From NCBI GenBank assembly GCA_017355425.1, contig CP070233.1:4993501-5057500 (forward strand): 64,000 bases of DNA. The letters run 5' to 3'. This DNA is from Dolichospermum sp. DET69 (lineage in GTDB: Bacteria > Cyanobacteriota > Cyanobacteriia > Cyanobacteriales > Nostocaceae). This document shows positions 1 to 7,699 of the stretch, piece by piece. Positions within the stretch are counted from its first letter, which is position 1. Each line of letters opens with the position of its first letter. A program made the position numbers and the translations under genes. The notes beneath the pieces are model-generated. The model was not told the DNA's origin. It did no database searches and saw only the letters and a list, made by a program, of their open reading frames with translations.

Positions 1-644
1 GACGAGACCAAACCTGACCGGCTGTATCTACGCCACACAATCGGTAGTCAGTGTGTAGTGGTTTGTAAGATTCTTTTTCATCACCAGCGCAAATTTCCTC
101 TACATAGTCCATAAGCCTGTCTACTTCAGCATGGCGGAGAGTAGCTGTTCCACCTATTTCTGGTTCTTGGGCATTGGATTCTAACCAACCATTAATAATT
201 GAACCTTCTAAGTAAATATCTTGAATATTCTGGACTATTCTTTGCAATTCTATTTGCCAACTCGCAACTTTTTCTTGAATTTCTTGGAGCATATTCATGG
301 CCAGGGCTGGGTTAGCACCGTGACGATGATTGCTAAAGGCAGGAGTTTTAAATTTAGGGAGAGTTGGTGTTTTTTCTCCATTCTCTTGGGCTGGAAAAGC
401 TTGGACCCAATCATGGTGAGGAAATAAATTTGCCTCTGGAGTTTCCTGACTAAATGTATCTACTTCTAAGTTATTATCAGTTTCTGCTGTAGTTTGGGAA
501 TTTGCCGGAAATTCTTGGGGACGGATACTAATGCGAAAGGAAAAAGGACGTTTTGTTTCATCACCCATTTCTGTAGTGACATCATGATTGCGATTCCCTA
601 AATCATGTAATGTAGCCTCGATCCGTTTTAACCCTGGTTTCATA
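1..644 (-). CDS. Conserved hypothetical protein, 3' end outside window
   Basis: An open reading frame runs without a stop from an ATG at 644 to the window edge, giving 214 visible residues beginning MKPGLKRIEATLHDLGNRNH. It has no obvious membrane segment or signal peptide. The N-terminal 40 residues are polar. A Pro/Thr/Asn-rich linker follows at about 45-110, then an amphipathic, probably helical stretch rich in Gln, Glu and Ile at about 115-165. I do not recognise the family. The gene is divergent from cobU, and the 137-bp gap must hold both promoters. Codon use is like the neighbouring genes, so I believe it is real, but the function is unknown. Confidence 0.65.
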
Positions 645-781
645 AAAATATTCTAAAATTTATGGTCTTTATCAAGAAAGAATTGGGGAGTACAGAATGA
701 ATTTTTTCTCAGACTGGCAAATGTAGCTAGTTTACTTTATTTAGCTCGTATATTCTTCCTGCTGAAACATTATATGATCAA

Positions 782-1327
782 ATGATGAATAAAGCGATTT
801 TGGTAACAGGTGCAGCCCGATCTGGTAAAAGTGAATGGGCGGAAGATTTGGCGATAAATTCAGGCAAAGCTGTTGTGTATGTTGCTACTGCTACACAAAA
901 TCCAGATGATCCAGAATGGCAACAGCGCATTGAAAAACATCAAAAACGTCGTCCTCAAGATTGGATTACTCTATCTGTCCCTGTGGAACTGACTGCTACT
1001 TTAGCTCAGTCCCAGTCTAATACTTGCTTGTTGGTTGATTCTTTGGGAACTTGGGTGGCTAATTTTCTGGAAGATGATGATTTAGTCTGGGAAAATACTG
1101 TGACGGAGTTGCTGGAAACCTTGCCGTTAGTTGGGGCTGATGTGATATTTGTGGCGGAGGAAACAGGTTGGGGTGTAGTTCCAGCTTATCCTATGGGGCG
1201 CAAATTCCGTGATCGCCTGGGTGCTTTAATGCGACAATTAGGGGGAATTTGTGAACCTGTCTATTTGGTTACAGGTGGCCATGCTCTTAATTTGAGTTTA
1301 CTGGGTGTACCATTACCTAAATCTTAA
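782..1327 (+). CDS. cobU: Adenosylcobinamide kinase / adenosylcobinamide-phosphate guanylyltransferase
   Basis: A bifunctional cytosolic enzyme of the cobalamin nucleotide-loop pathway: it phosphorylates adenosylcobinamide and then transfers GMP from GTP. A P-loop GAARSGKS lies near the N-terminus. Further on come the H-x-x-R-R-P-x-x-W segment around residue 57 (the family's guanylylated His region), the conserved GTWVANFL, and EETGWGVVP followed by FRDRLGALMRQL. At 181 residues it has the normal length. The start is ATGATG at 782/785, and either ATG could be used. It stands alone, divergent from the preceding unknown gene, so no cobalamin operon is visible. No B12 riboswitch is evident upstream. 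Confidence 0.93.
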   Translation: MMNKAILVTGAARSGKSEWAEDLAINSGKAVVYVATATQNPDDPEWQQRIEKHQKRRPQDWITLSVPVELTATLAQSQSNTCLLVDSLGTWVANFLEDDDLVWENTVTELLETLPLVGADVIFVAEETGWGVVPAYPMGRKFRDRLGALMRQLGGICEPVYLVTGGHALNLSLLGVPLPKS

Positions 1328-1464
1328 TGCAACTTACAAATTGAATTAATAAACAATACTGCCATTCATCTCTAAAACTAGGTGCATGACCACCAAAAAT
1401 TCTGACTTAGTTGATCTTTTCGCTAAAAATTAGAGAAAATAGGGTAGAGAAGTAGACAAAATAA

Positions 1465-1686
1465 ATGCCCAGAAAAATTCGGGAGTTAAAAGCTCAAATT
1501 ATCCGTTCAGGGTTTGTATATCTACCTAAACGGGGTAAAGGTAGTCATGAAAGATGGCGACATCCTTTACTAAGGAAAACATTAACTATTCCTGGTAAAG
1601 ATGGTGATGATGTTCCACAATACTTAGAAAAGCAGTTAACAAAGTTATTAGCTGAATTAGAACAGTTAGGGGAGGATGAGGATTAA
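1465..1686 (+). CDS. hicA: HicA-family mRNA interferase toxin
   Basis: A 73-residue protein with the dsRBD-like HicA core. The K-G-S-H motif has the expected catalytic His28, followed by W-R-H-P and a TIPGK strand. HicA toxins cleave mRNA when not bound by HicB. The stop codon overlaps the start of the next gene (TAATG), which implies translational coupling with the HicB-like partner. The acidic C-terminal tail (LEQLGEDED) is longer than in minimal HicA proteins. The family call rests on motif and gene pairing; activity is inferred. Confidence 0.8.
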   Translation: MPRKIRELKAQIIRSGFVYLPKRGKGSHERWRHPLLRKTLTIPGKDGDDVPQYLEKQLTKLLAELEQLGEDED

Positions 1687-1904
1687 TGAGTCAATATAGT
1701 ATGATTGTGCAATGGTCAGAGGAAGATGGGCTTTTCTTAGTCACAATTCCAGAATTTAGCGATCGCGTAATTATGCCATGTACTCACGGTAAAACTCGTG
1801 AAGAAGCCATTCGTCATGGAGAAGAAGTTATTGAAATGTATTTAGAATCTTGGGAAGCAGAAGGTGAATCCATTCCTGAACCGAGGTTACTAAAAATTGC
1901 CTAA
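1686..1904 (+). CDS. hicB: HicB-family antitoxin
   Basis: A 72-residue HicB-like protein. The N-terminal beta-strands (MIVQWSEEDGLFLVTIPEF) and the T-REEAIRHGEEVIEMYLESW helix are the typical partial RNase-H-like fold that caps HicA. No helix-turn-helix or ribbon-helix-helix extension is visible, so autoregulation would need another route or a promoter-bound complex. It overlaps hicA by one base and presumably neutralises it. A GCGATCGC (HIP1) site lies within the gene at about 1762. Confidence 0.82.
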   Translation: MSQYSMIVQWSEEDGLFLVTIPEFSDRVIMPCTHGKTREEAIRHGEEVIEMYLESWEAEGESIPEPRLLKIA

Positions 1905-1934
1905 TGTTTTAATTTTTATATAGGAGAAAATTGG

Positions 1935-2186
1935 ATGTCAAATCATAGCGGTAGCTATATGTTAAATGAATTGATTACAATCTTGATACGTGAGCATTGT
2001 TTTGATCATTTAGCAAAGGAAAAGAAGCAAAATCTCATTGAAGAAATTGTCAAACTAGCTCGTGACGAAGATGATTGTAATTCGGGAGAAATTTTAGAAG
2101 GACATACAGACTATTTTGAGATATGTTATTGCTGTTTGGCAAAAACTAATGATCTTGAATCAGGTCTTTGTGTAAAATGCAGGTAA
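1935..2186 (+). CDS. Small hypothetical protein with Cys-rich C-terminus
   Basis: An 83-residue protein. An AGGAG ribosome binding site at about 1922 sits 8 bases before the ATG at 1935. The N-terminal two-thirds is a charged helical region (LAKEKKQNLIEEIVKLARDE). The C-terminus has C-Y-C-C and C-V-K-C, a possible treble-clef or zinc-ribbon knuckle. It follows the hicAB pair by 30 bases and may be co-transcribed. I do not recognise the family and assign no function. Confidence 0.55.
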   Translation: MSNHSGSYMLNELITILIREHCFDHLAKEKKQNLIEEIVKLARDEDDCNSGEILEGHTDYFEICYCCLAKTNDLESGLCVKCR

Positions 2187-2280
2187 TTACCTTGTTTTTT
2201 CTATCATGATATGTGTTCACCAAAATACCTTATTTCAGGGTGCAAGGAATTATATTGTTACCGATAAATCAACCGTGGGG

Positions 2281-2307
2281 TAGGGGTTTAGCAGTGCTAA
2301 ACCCCTA
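2281..2307. repeat. Perfect 13-bp stem REP-like hairpin
   Basis: Arms TAGGGGTTTAGCA and TGCTAAACCCCTA are separated by one base. It lies between convergent genes and could act as a terminator, but lacks a T-run. The arms resemble the GTAGGGG(C/T)TTA REP unit around 24.1-24.8 kb. Confidence 0.7.
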
Positions 2308-2392
2308 CTACTACGATAAATGTAATTTTTACAGCATATATATTTGATATTTTTTGTCAATGCGTAAGTGCTATGAATATTGATTAATACAT

Positions 2393-2824
2393 CTATTCTG
2401 GCAACCGGGTTTCATCTAAAATTAACTCTAAAGAATAAAGACATTCTTCGGGAAAGATAGAAATATCCATTCCTGCTTGTTTAGCTGCTTGACGACGTGC
2501 TTTTTCATAGCTTTCCTCCAATTGTTCTTGAGGATAGTTTTTAAGACTGGGACTATCTTTAATAGTTAATTCAATTTGAGTCCGAGCATCTGTGATAGAA
2601 TCTAGCCAACTGTCTGAACGTCTTTGAGGTTGATATTGCCATTTAAGTAAGTGTAAAAGTAGACGAATTAATTGACTAGAGATAGCGCGTCTTTCACTTT
2701 TACCCAAGTCGGAAATCTCCTCAATTAAATGTTCTTTATCAATTTCCTGCCAGCGATTTTCTAGTAATAGTTGGGCTGTTTTTTCTATCCACAAATTGAA
2801 GTCTGTTTGATAGGTTACAGTCAT
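2393..2824 (-). CDS. DUF29 domain protein
   Basis: A 143-residue helical protein with the DUF29 pattern common in cyanobacteria: Y-x-T-D-F-x-x-W near the start, L-I-E-E-I-S-D-L-G-K-S-E-R-R in the middle, then H-L-L-K-W-Q-Y-Q-P and a D-S-W-L-D-S-I segment. No catalytic function is established for the family. A second, divergent DUF29 gene is at 41290-41730. DUF29 genes often lie near mobile elements and toxin-antitoxin pairs, as here. Confidence 0.85.
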   Translation of the reverse strand: MTVTYQTDFNLWIEKTAQLLLENRWQEIDKEHLIEEISDLGKSERRAISSQLIRLLLHLLKWQYQPQRRSDSWLDSITDARTQIELTIKDSPSLKNYPQEQLEESYEKARRQAAKQAGMDISIFPEECLYSLELILDETRLPE

Positions 2825-2912
2825 TTTTAGTTTACCTCATTTTTTACATTTCTATCAGCCCCATAGCCTCCTCATTACCCCAATACTGGTAATTTTTTTA
2901 CCTTTTTATTAT

Positions 2913-3050
2913 CTATAAACTAGGATTATTCAATTCAGCGATAGCTACTTTAACACAAGTACGAACACCAAGCCAATCACGTTCTGACAAGTGACCAATT
3001 AAAATCAAATTAGCAGAAAGTGGAAGCGTAACAAAAAGATGTGAGTTCAA
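2913..3050 (-). pseudogene. Possible coding remnant downstream of the antitoxin-like gene
   Basis: On the minus strand, one frame off the end of the next gene, an open stretch reads SANLILIGHLSERDWLGVR followed by TCVKVAIAELNNPSL and a stop at 2913. It has no start of its own and looks like a protein C-terminus, either a frameshifted continuation of the 3010-3234 gene or the remnant of a lost partner gene. Low confidence; the composition simply looks coding. Confidence 0.3.
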
Positions 3051-3234
3051 GTTGGTCTTGTTCTGTCCAAGTATCATTATCATCAATAATAAATAAATTT
3101 CTCTCCACTAAATTAGTTTCTAACGCTTTGAGGATAAGTTGAGCAATTATATCTTGTTCGGTTTCAGGAAGTTGTTTTATTTGTGCGTTAGCGAAGCTTA
3201 CCGGAGGTATCGCTTGTTCAAGTAACTGAGTCAT
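3010..3234 (-). CDS. Small antitoxin-like protein
   Basis: About 74 residues from MTQLLEQAI. I prefer this ATG at 3234 over one at 3267 because AGGAG lies about 10 bases upstream. The start MTQLLEQAI...LPETEQDIIAQLIL resembles the N-terminus of small cyanobacterial antitoxin-like proteins, and DTWTEQDQLELTSF is like their acidic C-terminus. No toxin partner survives downstream, only the out-of-frame remnant. Function is inferred from resemblance only. Confidence 0.5.
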   Translation of the reverse strand: MTQLLEQAIPPVSFANAQIKQLPETEQDIIAQLILKALETNLVERNLFIIDDNDTWTEQDQLELTSFCYASTFC

Positions 3235-3433
3235 AACCGTTAAGCTCCTGTGAATAAGACTTGTCAACTATTGTACTGTTCTACGAGAGAATATCGTCTA
3301 TGTTACCTTTAAACTCATATTTATCTGTAGTGTAATTTCGTAGCAAAACAGTATTTTTACTGTTGCGGGTTTTGACTAGACTATGTTATTTTTGTGTTTA
3401 TTTGAATTTTGAACAGTTAAGGGGAAGATACTT

Positions 3434-3940
3434 ATGGAAGCTGGAAAGATATCTGTAACACAGGCCAGGTTGAAAATGACCCTTTGGAATGCAGACGCAG
3501 AAGCCACTGCGAGTAGTGATTTTTACTTATTGTTGCAAGAGATGGGTTTACCTGAAGAAGTTGTAACGAGATTACACCAACTGATTAGTAATACTATAAA
3601 AGTTGGGGAAAAAGTCGTTTCCATAGGTAAGGTCGTACTGAAAAAAATTTTTGAGTTTGTTAAAGCACACCCTTTTCTAGTCACAAGTGTTGGAATATCT
3701 GCTGTTGTAGCATCTGCTATCTACAGCTTAATAGTTTCGATTCCATTTTTAGGTCAATTTTTAGAACCTGTAGCTAGAGCTTTAGGAATTGGCATTGTAG
3801 TGACTGGAGCAGTTATAGGACATACACTTGATAAAAAATATGCAGATGTAGGACAAAATATTGTTGAAGTTGCAAACGAGTTTTTCAAACTTCTAATTGA
3901 TGTTTTTAGTGCGGTTTCCTATCAAGTAGCTTTTAGCTAA
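3434..3940 (+). CDS. Hypothetical membrane protein, first gene of a hydrophobic pair
   Basis: A 168-residue protein with a soluble N-terminal 75 residues (MEAGKISVTQARLKMTLWNA) and two adjacent hydrophobic helices at about 78-100 and 112-130 (VGISAVVASAIYSLIVSIPF, then ALGIGIVVTGAVIG). A third amphipathic helix closes the C-terminus. A purine-rich AGGGGAAG ribosome binding site precedes the ATG. It is followed 31 bases later by a second hydrophobic gene that ends in a clear terminator, so the two form a compact operon. I do not recognise a family; pore formation or envelope stress would be speculation. Confidence 0.6.
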   Translation: MEAGKISVTQARLKMTLWNADAEATASSDFYLLLQEMGLPEEVVTRLHQLISNTIKVGEKVVSIGKVVLKKIFEFVKAHPFLVTSVGISAVVASAIYSLIVSIPFLGQFLEPVARALGIGIVVTGAVIGHTLDKKYADVGQNIVEVANEFFKLLIDVFSAVSYQVAFS

Positions 3941-3971
3941 ATTTACTCAAACATTTAAACTGGGAGATTTT

Positions 3972-4529
3972 ATGACAAAGAAGAAACCTAATAAAGAAGA
4001 GTTGCTGAAAGCAATTGAGCAGCTAGAAAAGAATCCTCATGATAGAATCAATTTCTTAACAGATATTGGTGTTATTGGTGTTGGTGCTGTAGGAGCAGGT
4101 GCAGCAGCATTTGCATTTGGAGGAACAACAGCTTCTATTTTATTTGGGTTAGTTACTCTACCAGTTGCAGCCCCAGTTGCAGTAGTTGCTGGTGCTGCGG
4201 TATTAGGTGGAGCAGCGCTCTTTGGTGCGAAAAGGTTTCTAGTAGATGGAACATCTCAGCAAGGTAAACGAGAAGAAATGCTGAGACAGTGGAAAGATAA
4301 ACTACGAGAAATAGAAACGGAAGAAAAAAAATCTACTATTAGTCACAAAGACAAAACTGATTTTTATAGTTTCTTAAAAGAGCCGTTAAAGCTTGATCTT
4401 ATTACTGCTGAGGATGCTCAGAATTTAATGAAACTTGTAGAAGCAGGTGAACTTGCAATGAGTGATGCTTATAAACTTGTAATAGATATCTTATCTGAAG
4501 CAAGAGGATTACCACCATCTAAAAGTTAG
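3972..4529 (+). CDS. Hypothetical Gly/Ala-rich membrane protein, second gene of the pair
   Basis: A 185-residue protein. A lysine-rich N-terminus is followed by a long Gly/Ala/Val stretch at about 33-85 (GVIGVGAVGAGAAAFAFGG, then further hydrophobic turns), enough for two glycine-zipper-like membrane helices. A charged coiled-coil segment (REEMLRQWKDKLREIETEEKK) and a soluble C-terminal domain follow. Ribosome binding site GGGAG. It is probably co-transcribed with the preceding gene, and an intrinsic terminator follows. Glycine-zipper helices occur in pore-forming and colicin-like proteins, but nothing here proves that role. Confidence 0.6.
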   Translation: MTKKKPNKEELLKAIEQLEKNPHDRINFLTDIGVIGVGAVGAGAAAFAFGGTTASILFGLVTLPVAAPVAVVAGAAVLGGAALFGAKRFLVDGTSQQGKREEMLRQWKDKLREIETEEKKSTISHKDKTDFYSFLKEPLKLDLITAEDAQNLMKLVEAGELAMSDAYKLVIDILSEARGLPPSKS

Positions 4530-4551
4530 GGATTTAATTTTTATCATTTAC

Positions 4552-4576
4552 AAAGCCTGCTTTTGCAGGCTTTATT
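4552..4576 (+). terminator. Intrinsic terminator
   Basis: AAAGCCTGC, loop TTTT, GCAGGCTTT, then ATTTATT. It closes the two-gene hydrophobic operon. Confidence 0.85.
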
Positions 4577-4589
4577 TATTGTATTTAAC

Positions 4590-4769
4590 TTAGAGGGTGT
4601 TTGAAAAGTCTAATTTGTTACTCCGCCTGGCGACTGTAAGTCGCGGCTACACAGACAAAACCCACCTTCGTGGGTTCAGAAACCTTGATTTTTCATTAGT
4701 CCACGAAGGTGGACTTCGCTTGTGTAGTAGCGAATTATATTCGCCCAAAACTTTTCAAACATCCTCTAA
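4590..4769. mobile_element. 180-bp MITE with 20-bp terminal inverted repeats
   Basis: The left end TTAGAGGGTGTTTGAAAAGT and right end ACTTTTCAAACATCCTCTAA are inverted repeats with one mismatch. Between them is an imperfect hairpin containing CCCACCTTCGTGGG and CCACGAAGGTGG. No transposase is encoded. A related end, TTAGAGGATGTTTGA, occurs at about 63688 after hisS. Confidence 0.8.
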
Positions 4770-4880
4770 GAGAAGTATGAATTGATATGTCAAATAATTG
4801 GATATCCAGAAAATAAATTCTAATATCTGACAATGCAATATACGATAATATAATGCAAGACAAATTACTCCCACAAAACC

Positions 4881-5123
4881 ATGAGTAAAGAAAATATTAC
4901 CTTTCGCATAGACAGCAGCAAAAAAGTCGCAATTGACGCATTAGCACAAGGAATAAACCGCGACAGAAGCTATATTCTTAATGAAGCAGTAAACGCTTAT
5001 TTAGAAATGTACCAATGGCAAATAGAAGAAATCCAAAAAGGTATTGCTGAAGCGGATGCTGGAGATTTTGCTAGTGATGAAGAAGTAAAAGAGACATTTG
5101 CCAGACTTATCCATGCAGATTAA
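4881..5123 (+). CDS. Ribbon-helix-helix antitoxin (ParD/RelB-like)
   Basis: 80 residues. The N-terminal ribbon-helix-helix (NITFRIDSSKKVAIDALAQG, then RDRSYILNEAVNAYL) binds DNA in the CopG/ParD family. The acidic C-terminus (EADAGDFASDEEVKETFARL) is typical of the toxin-binding tail. The last 11 bases overlap the toxin gene. A loosely palindromic TGCAATATA...TATAATGCA at about 4831-4854 upstream could be its operator (inference). Confidence 0.88.
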   Translation: MSKENITFRIDSSKKVAIDALAQGINRDRSYILNEAVNAYLEMYQWQIEEIQKGIAEADAGDFASDEEVKETFARLIHAD

Positions 5124-5391
5124 ATGGCTACGTCAGGCGCTACGTAACTTAGAGCAAGCGCATAAATACATAACTAAAGATAATCCCACCGCAGCACAGG
5201 AACTAATATTAAAGATTCAAAATGCTGCAAATCAATTAGAAAATTATCCCTTGATTGGAAAGTCTGGACGAGTAGAAGGGACAAGAGAACTGATAATTTC
5301 TAATTCACCGTATATTATTATTTATCGAGTCAAGGAAGAATCAATAGAAATTCTCCGAATTCTTCACACCTCAAAACGCTATCCAGATTAA
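5113..5391 (+). CDS. RelE/ParE-family toxin
   Basis: 92 residues from the ATG at 5113 (MQIKWLRQALRNLEQAHKYI), which overlaps the antitoxin stop. The RelE/ParE fold is recognisable: K-W-x-x-x-A-x-x-x-L helix, DNPTAAQELILKIQNAANQL, then P-L-I-G-K-S-G-R-V-E-G-T-R-E-L and the terminal strand I-I-Y-R-V. The ParE subgroup targets gyrase and RelE cleaves mRNA; the sequence alone does not decide which. Confidence 0.88.
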   Translation: MQIKWLRQALRNLEQAHKYITKDNPTAAQELILKIQNAANQLENYPLIGKSGRVEGTRELIISNSPYIIIYRVKEESIEILRILHTSKRYPD

Positions 5392-5607
5392 AGATCCCCG
5401 ACTTCTTTGATAAAGAGAACTACACAAAAAAGATGAACTGCTTGCAGCAGCGCTTCGCTATCCAATATTGTGGGATGGGCATCCTGCCCGTCCTTGTATT
5501 ATTAGGGGACCAGATGCCCGCGCCACAAAAAATTTTGGGACATTTTTTTAATTGGAAGTCTCAAAGATCATTATTTCTCAAATTGAAGTTGTAGAAGTCG
5601 GGGATCT
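5392..5607. repeat. Composite element: 15-bp inverted repeats around a dispersed repeat
   Basis: AGATCCCCGACTTCT at 5392-5406 and its exact inverse at 5593-5607 bracket one copy (5414-5562) of a roughly 150-bp dispersed repeat. Other copies are at 16879-17029, 41816-41964 and, inverted, 61021-61149. Shared landmarks are GATGAACTGCTTGCAGCAGCG, GGGATGGGCATC, GTATTATTAGGGGAC, CCACAAGAAATTTTGG and TTGGAAGTCTC. No coding content. Confidence 0.75.
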
Positions 5608-5620
5608 AAAACCCACGAAA

Positions 5621-6424
5621 TTATGTCCAACTTGATAAACGGGGAACTTGCATCAATTCTTGACTGAGGCTGTTGTGAACATAACCATTAGTAGCCAGAA
5701 TTCTCCCCGAATCAATCTTCATGGGACTACCATCATAAGCGGTGACATTACCTCCCGCTTCCTGAACCAATATTATCCCAGCCACAACATCCCAAGGCGC
5801 AATTCCCCTTTCCCAATAACCATCAACTCGGCCACAGGCTACATAAGCTAAATCCAACGCTGCTGCACCATCACGGCGCACACCTTGGGTAAGATGGGTA
5901 AGATGGCAAAATTCCGCGTAATTATTATCAGCAGTTTCCCGGCGGTCATAAGCAAATCCACTTACTAATAGGCTTTTACTTAATTCCGCTGTTTGAGAAA
6001 CCCGAATAGGACGACGGTTACGAGTTGCACCTAAACCAGCAGCAGCCCGAAATAATTCATCACGGAAAGGATCATAAATTACTCCCACCTTGGGTACACC
6101 GTTAATCAGCAAGCCAATAGAAACGGCAAAACAGGGATATTGATGGGCGTAATTAGTTGTCCCATCGAGAGGGTCAATAGCCCAGAGAAATTCATTATCT
6201 TGATTTCCCAGTTTTCCCGACTCTTCAGCCAGGATAGAATGTTGGGGAAAATGGCGACCCAGTATTTCTAAAATTACCTGTTCAGAAGCTTTATCAGCAA
6301 TGGTAACTAAATCACCAGGACGGCCTTTTTCGGTGATTGCGTCTTCTAATTTACCTAAATAATCTTGTAAAACTACACCTGCGGCTAAAGCGGCTTCTGT
6401 AGCAATATCTAGAAAAATTTGCAT
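5621..6424 (-). CDS. Inositol monophosphatase family protein
   Basis: A 267-residue Mg2+-dependent phosphatase of the IMPase/SuhB family that hydrolyses inositol-1-phosphate or related sugar phosphates. Metal-binding motifs are in order: L-A-E-E-S-G, then WAIDPLDGTTNYAH, and near the C-terminus APWDVVAGIILVQEAGG. Length and motifs are complete. A separate cyanobacterial use as fructose-1,6-bisphosphatase or histidinol phosphatase cannot be excluded. It is the distal gene of a minus-strand series with the nuclease and ferredoxin genes. Confidence 0.92.
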   Translation of the reverse strand: MQIFLDIATEAALAAGVVLQDYLGKLEDAITEKGRPGDLVTIADKASEQVILEILGRHFPQHSILAEESGKLGNQDNEFLWAIDPLDGTTNYAHQYPCFAVSIGLLINGVPKVGVIYDPFRDELFRAAAGLGATRNRRPIRVSQTAELSKSLLVSGFAYDRRETADNNYAEFCHLTHLTQGVRRDGAAALDLAYVACGRVDGYWERGIAPWDVVAGIILVQEAGGNVTAYDGSPMKIDSGRILATNGYVHNSLSQELMQVPRLSSWT

Positions 6425-6489
6425 ATTTGTTAGTTGTCAGTGGTCAGTTGTTAGTTGTTGTTCTTCAACAGATGATATATTATGTACAT

Positions 6490-7035
6490 TTAACGAGAGA
6501 GCCGGCGAAATTCTCCAGGAGTCATCCGCATAGGTTTATCAGCGTTCCAGATGCCTTTTCCCATAATTCTTGCCCATTGTTGGGCGCGTTCTAAACGTTG
6601 GTTGTATTTGTGATTAGGCGATCGCGCTACAAATAAAGCATATCCTTGTTTGACTATTTCTTCATTTAACAACAGTTTATCTTTCCATACATAAGCTAAG
6701 GTGCGGTTAAATTTATCCTTAGCTTCTAAGTCAAATTCCAGATTTACAGCTTGATTTGCACCACCAATTAAAGTTTCTACTAATTGTTTAGCATCCTCAC
6801 CCCAAGGAAGTTGACGGATATCTGGTGCATCTAAACCAATTAACCGCACTTGGGAAATTAAATTTGCTTGTGCTTCCATTCCCAATACTTCCAAACTTTG
6901 TCCACTCACAACCCGTGCTACCTTGACACTAGCGGGAACAATAGCAGAATTGTTTTGGCTTTGACAACTCACCAACAATAACAAACTGCCTAATATAATT
7001 ATTTTTCGCACAAAAATGCGAAGATGAACTACCAT
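6490..7035 (-). CDS. Thermonuclease-like (SNase fold) lipoprotein
   Basis: About 181 residues. I choose the ATG at 7035 because it gives a clean lipoprotein signal (VVHLRIFVRKIIILG, LLLLVSC) with a GAGG about 9 bases upstream; an earlier in-frame ATG at 7095 would overlap the ferredoxin gene. The mature part has the SNase pattern: V-x-D/S-G-x-S-L...V-R-L-I-G-L-D-A-P, then KFNRTLAYVW and N-E-E-I-V-K-Q-G-Y-A. The catalytic Arg pair is represented by VRLIGLDAP and FNRTLAYV. Probably a cell-surface or periplasmic nuclease. Confidence 0.85.
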   Translation of the reverse strand: MVVHLRIFVRKIIILGSLLLLVSCQSQNNSAIVPASVKVARVVSGQSLEVLGMEAQANLISQVRLIGLDAPDIRQLPWGEDAKQLVETLIGGANQAVNLEFDLEAKDKFNRTLAYVWKDKLLLNEEIVKQGYALFVARSPNHKYNQRLERAQQWARIMGKGIWNADKPMRMTPGEFRRLSR

Positions 7036-7084
7036 GGCAGCCATCCTCGCTGTTAAAGTCATGCACCTGAACACAAAAAAAATC

Positions 7085-7453
7085 TTAGTCCTCATCTAAA
7101 GGTAAACCCGCTTTAACTTTGCCCTTACCAAAAAAGCGCCCAAACTGAAGTTCATAAACTTCATCTTCATCTTGTGTTTCTACTTCCAAATCAGAACGAG
7201 CATAACTTACACATAATAAAGCGTAACCTTGACGACGTAAATCTGGAGAAAGTCCAATGGCTTCCGGTTGGTGAATTTCTCCCGATACAACTCTAACAGC
7301 GCAAGTTGTGCAAGCCCCATTGCGGCAAGAAAAGGGCAGTTCTGTGCCATTGTGTTCAGCAGTATGCAGGATATAACGGTCTTCAGGAACTTCGAGAGTA
7401 TGTGATGTACCAGTTTGACGATTGTAAACTTTAATAGTGTGGGTTTGAACCAT
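7085..7453 (-). CDS. [2Fe-2S] plant-type ferredoxin with C-terminal extension
   Basis: 122 residues. Cluster ligands C43, C48, C51 and C81 are in the canonical C-x4-C-x2-C...C spacing (SCRNGACTTC, LLC). It carries about 20 residues more at the C-terminus than photosynthetic PetF, ending in a basic then acidic tail (FGKGKVKAGLPLDED), as in the cyanobacterial C-terminally extended ferredoxins. A single-electron carrier in the cytosol or at the thylakoid surface; partners unknown. It lies directly upstream of the nuclease gene. Confidence 0.92.
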   Translation of the reverse strand: MVQTHTIKVYNRQTGTSHTLEVPEDRYILHTAEHNGTELPFSCRNGACTTCAVRVVSGEIHQPEAIGLSPDLRRQGYALLCVSYARSDLEVETQDEDEVYELQFGRFFGKGKVKAGLPLDED

Positions 7454-7612
7454 CTTAATTTTGAGATTTTCGGATTTGGGGTTTCACACTTTATTATAAG
7501 AATAGTCGTTGAAAACCCCGCACTTTCAGGTCAGGGAGTTGTGAAAAAATATCTTTTCTGGAAAGGTTGCTTTTTTTTGAATTCTATTGTACTATAACAA
7601 AGCGAGACACCT

Positions 7613-7699
7613 GGAGAGATGGCCGAGTGGTTGAAGGCGCAGACCTGGAAAGTCTGTAATGGGGTGACTTATTCGGGGGTTCGAATCCCCCTCTCTCCA
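7613..7699 (+). tRNA. trnS-GGA: tRNA-Ser (GGA)
   Basis: Acceptor GGAGAGA pairs with TCTCTCC. The anticodon stem CAGAC/GTCTG encloses the loop CTGGAAA, giving anticodon GGA. There is a long variable arm (TAATGGGGTGACTTATTC) typical of class II tRNAs, and the T-arm is GGGGGTTCGAATCCCCC. The discriminator base is A and CCA is not encoded. Confidence 0.96.

Noticed and set aside
4597-4785. 62-codon plus-strand frame
   Set aside because: It is the translation of the 180-bp MITE.
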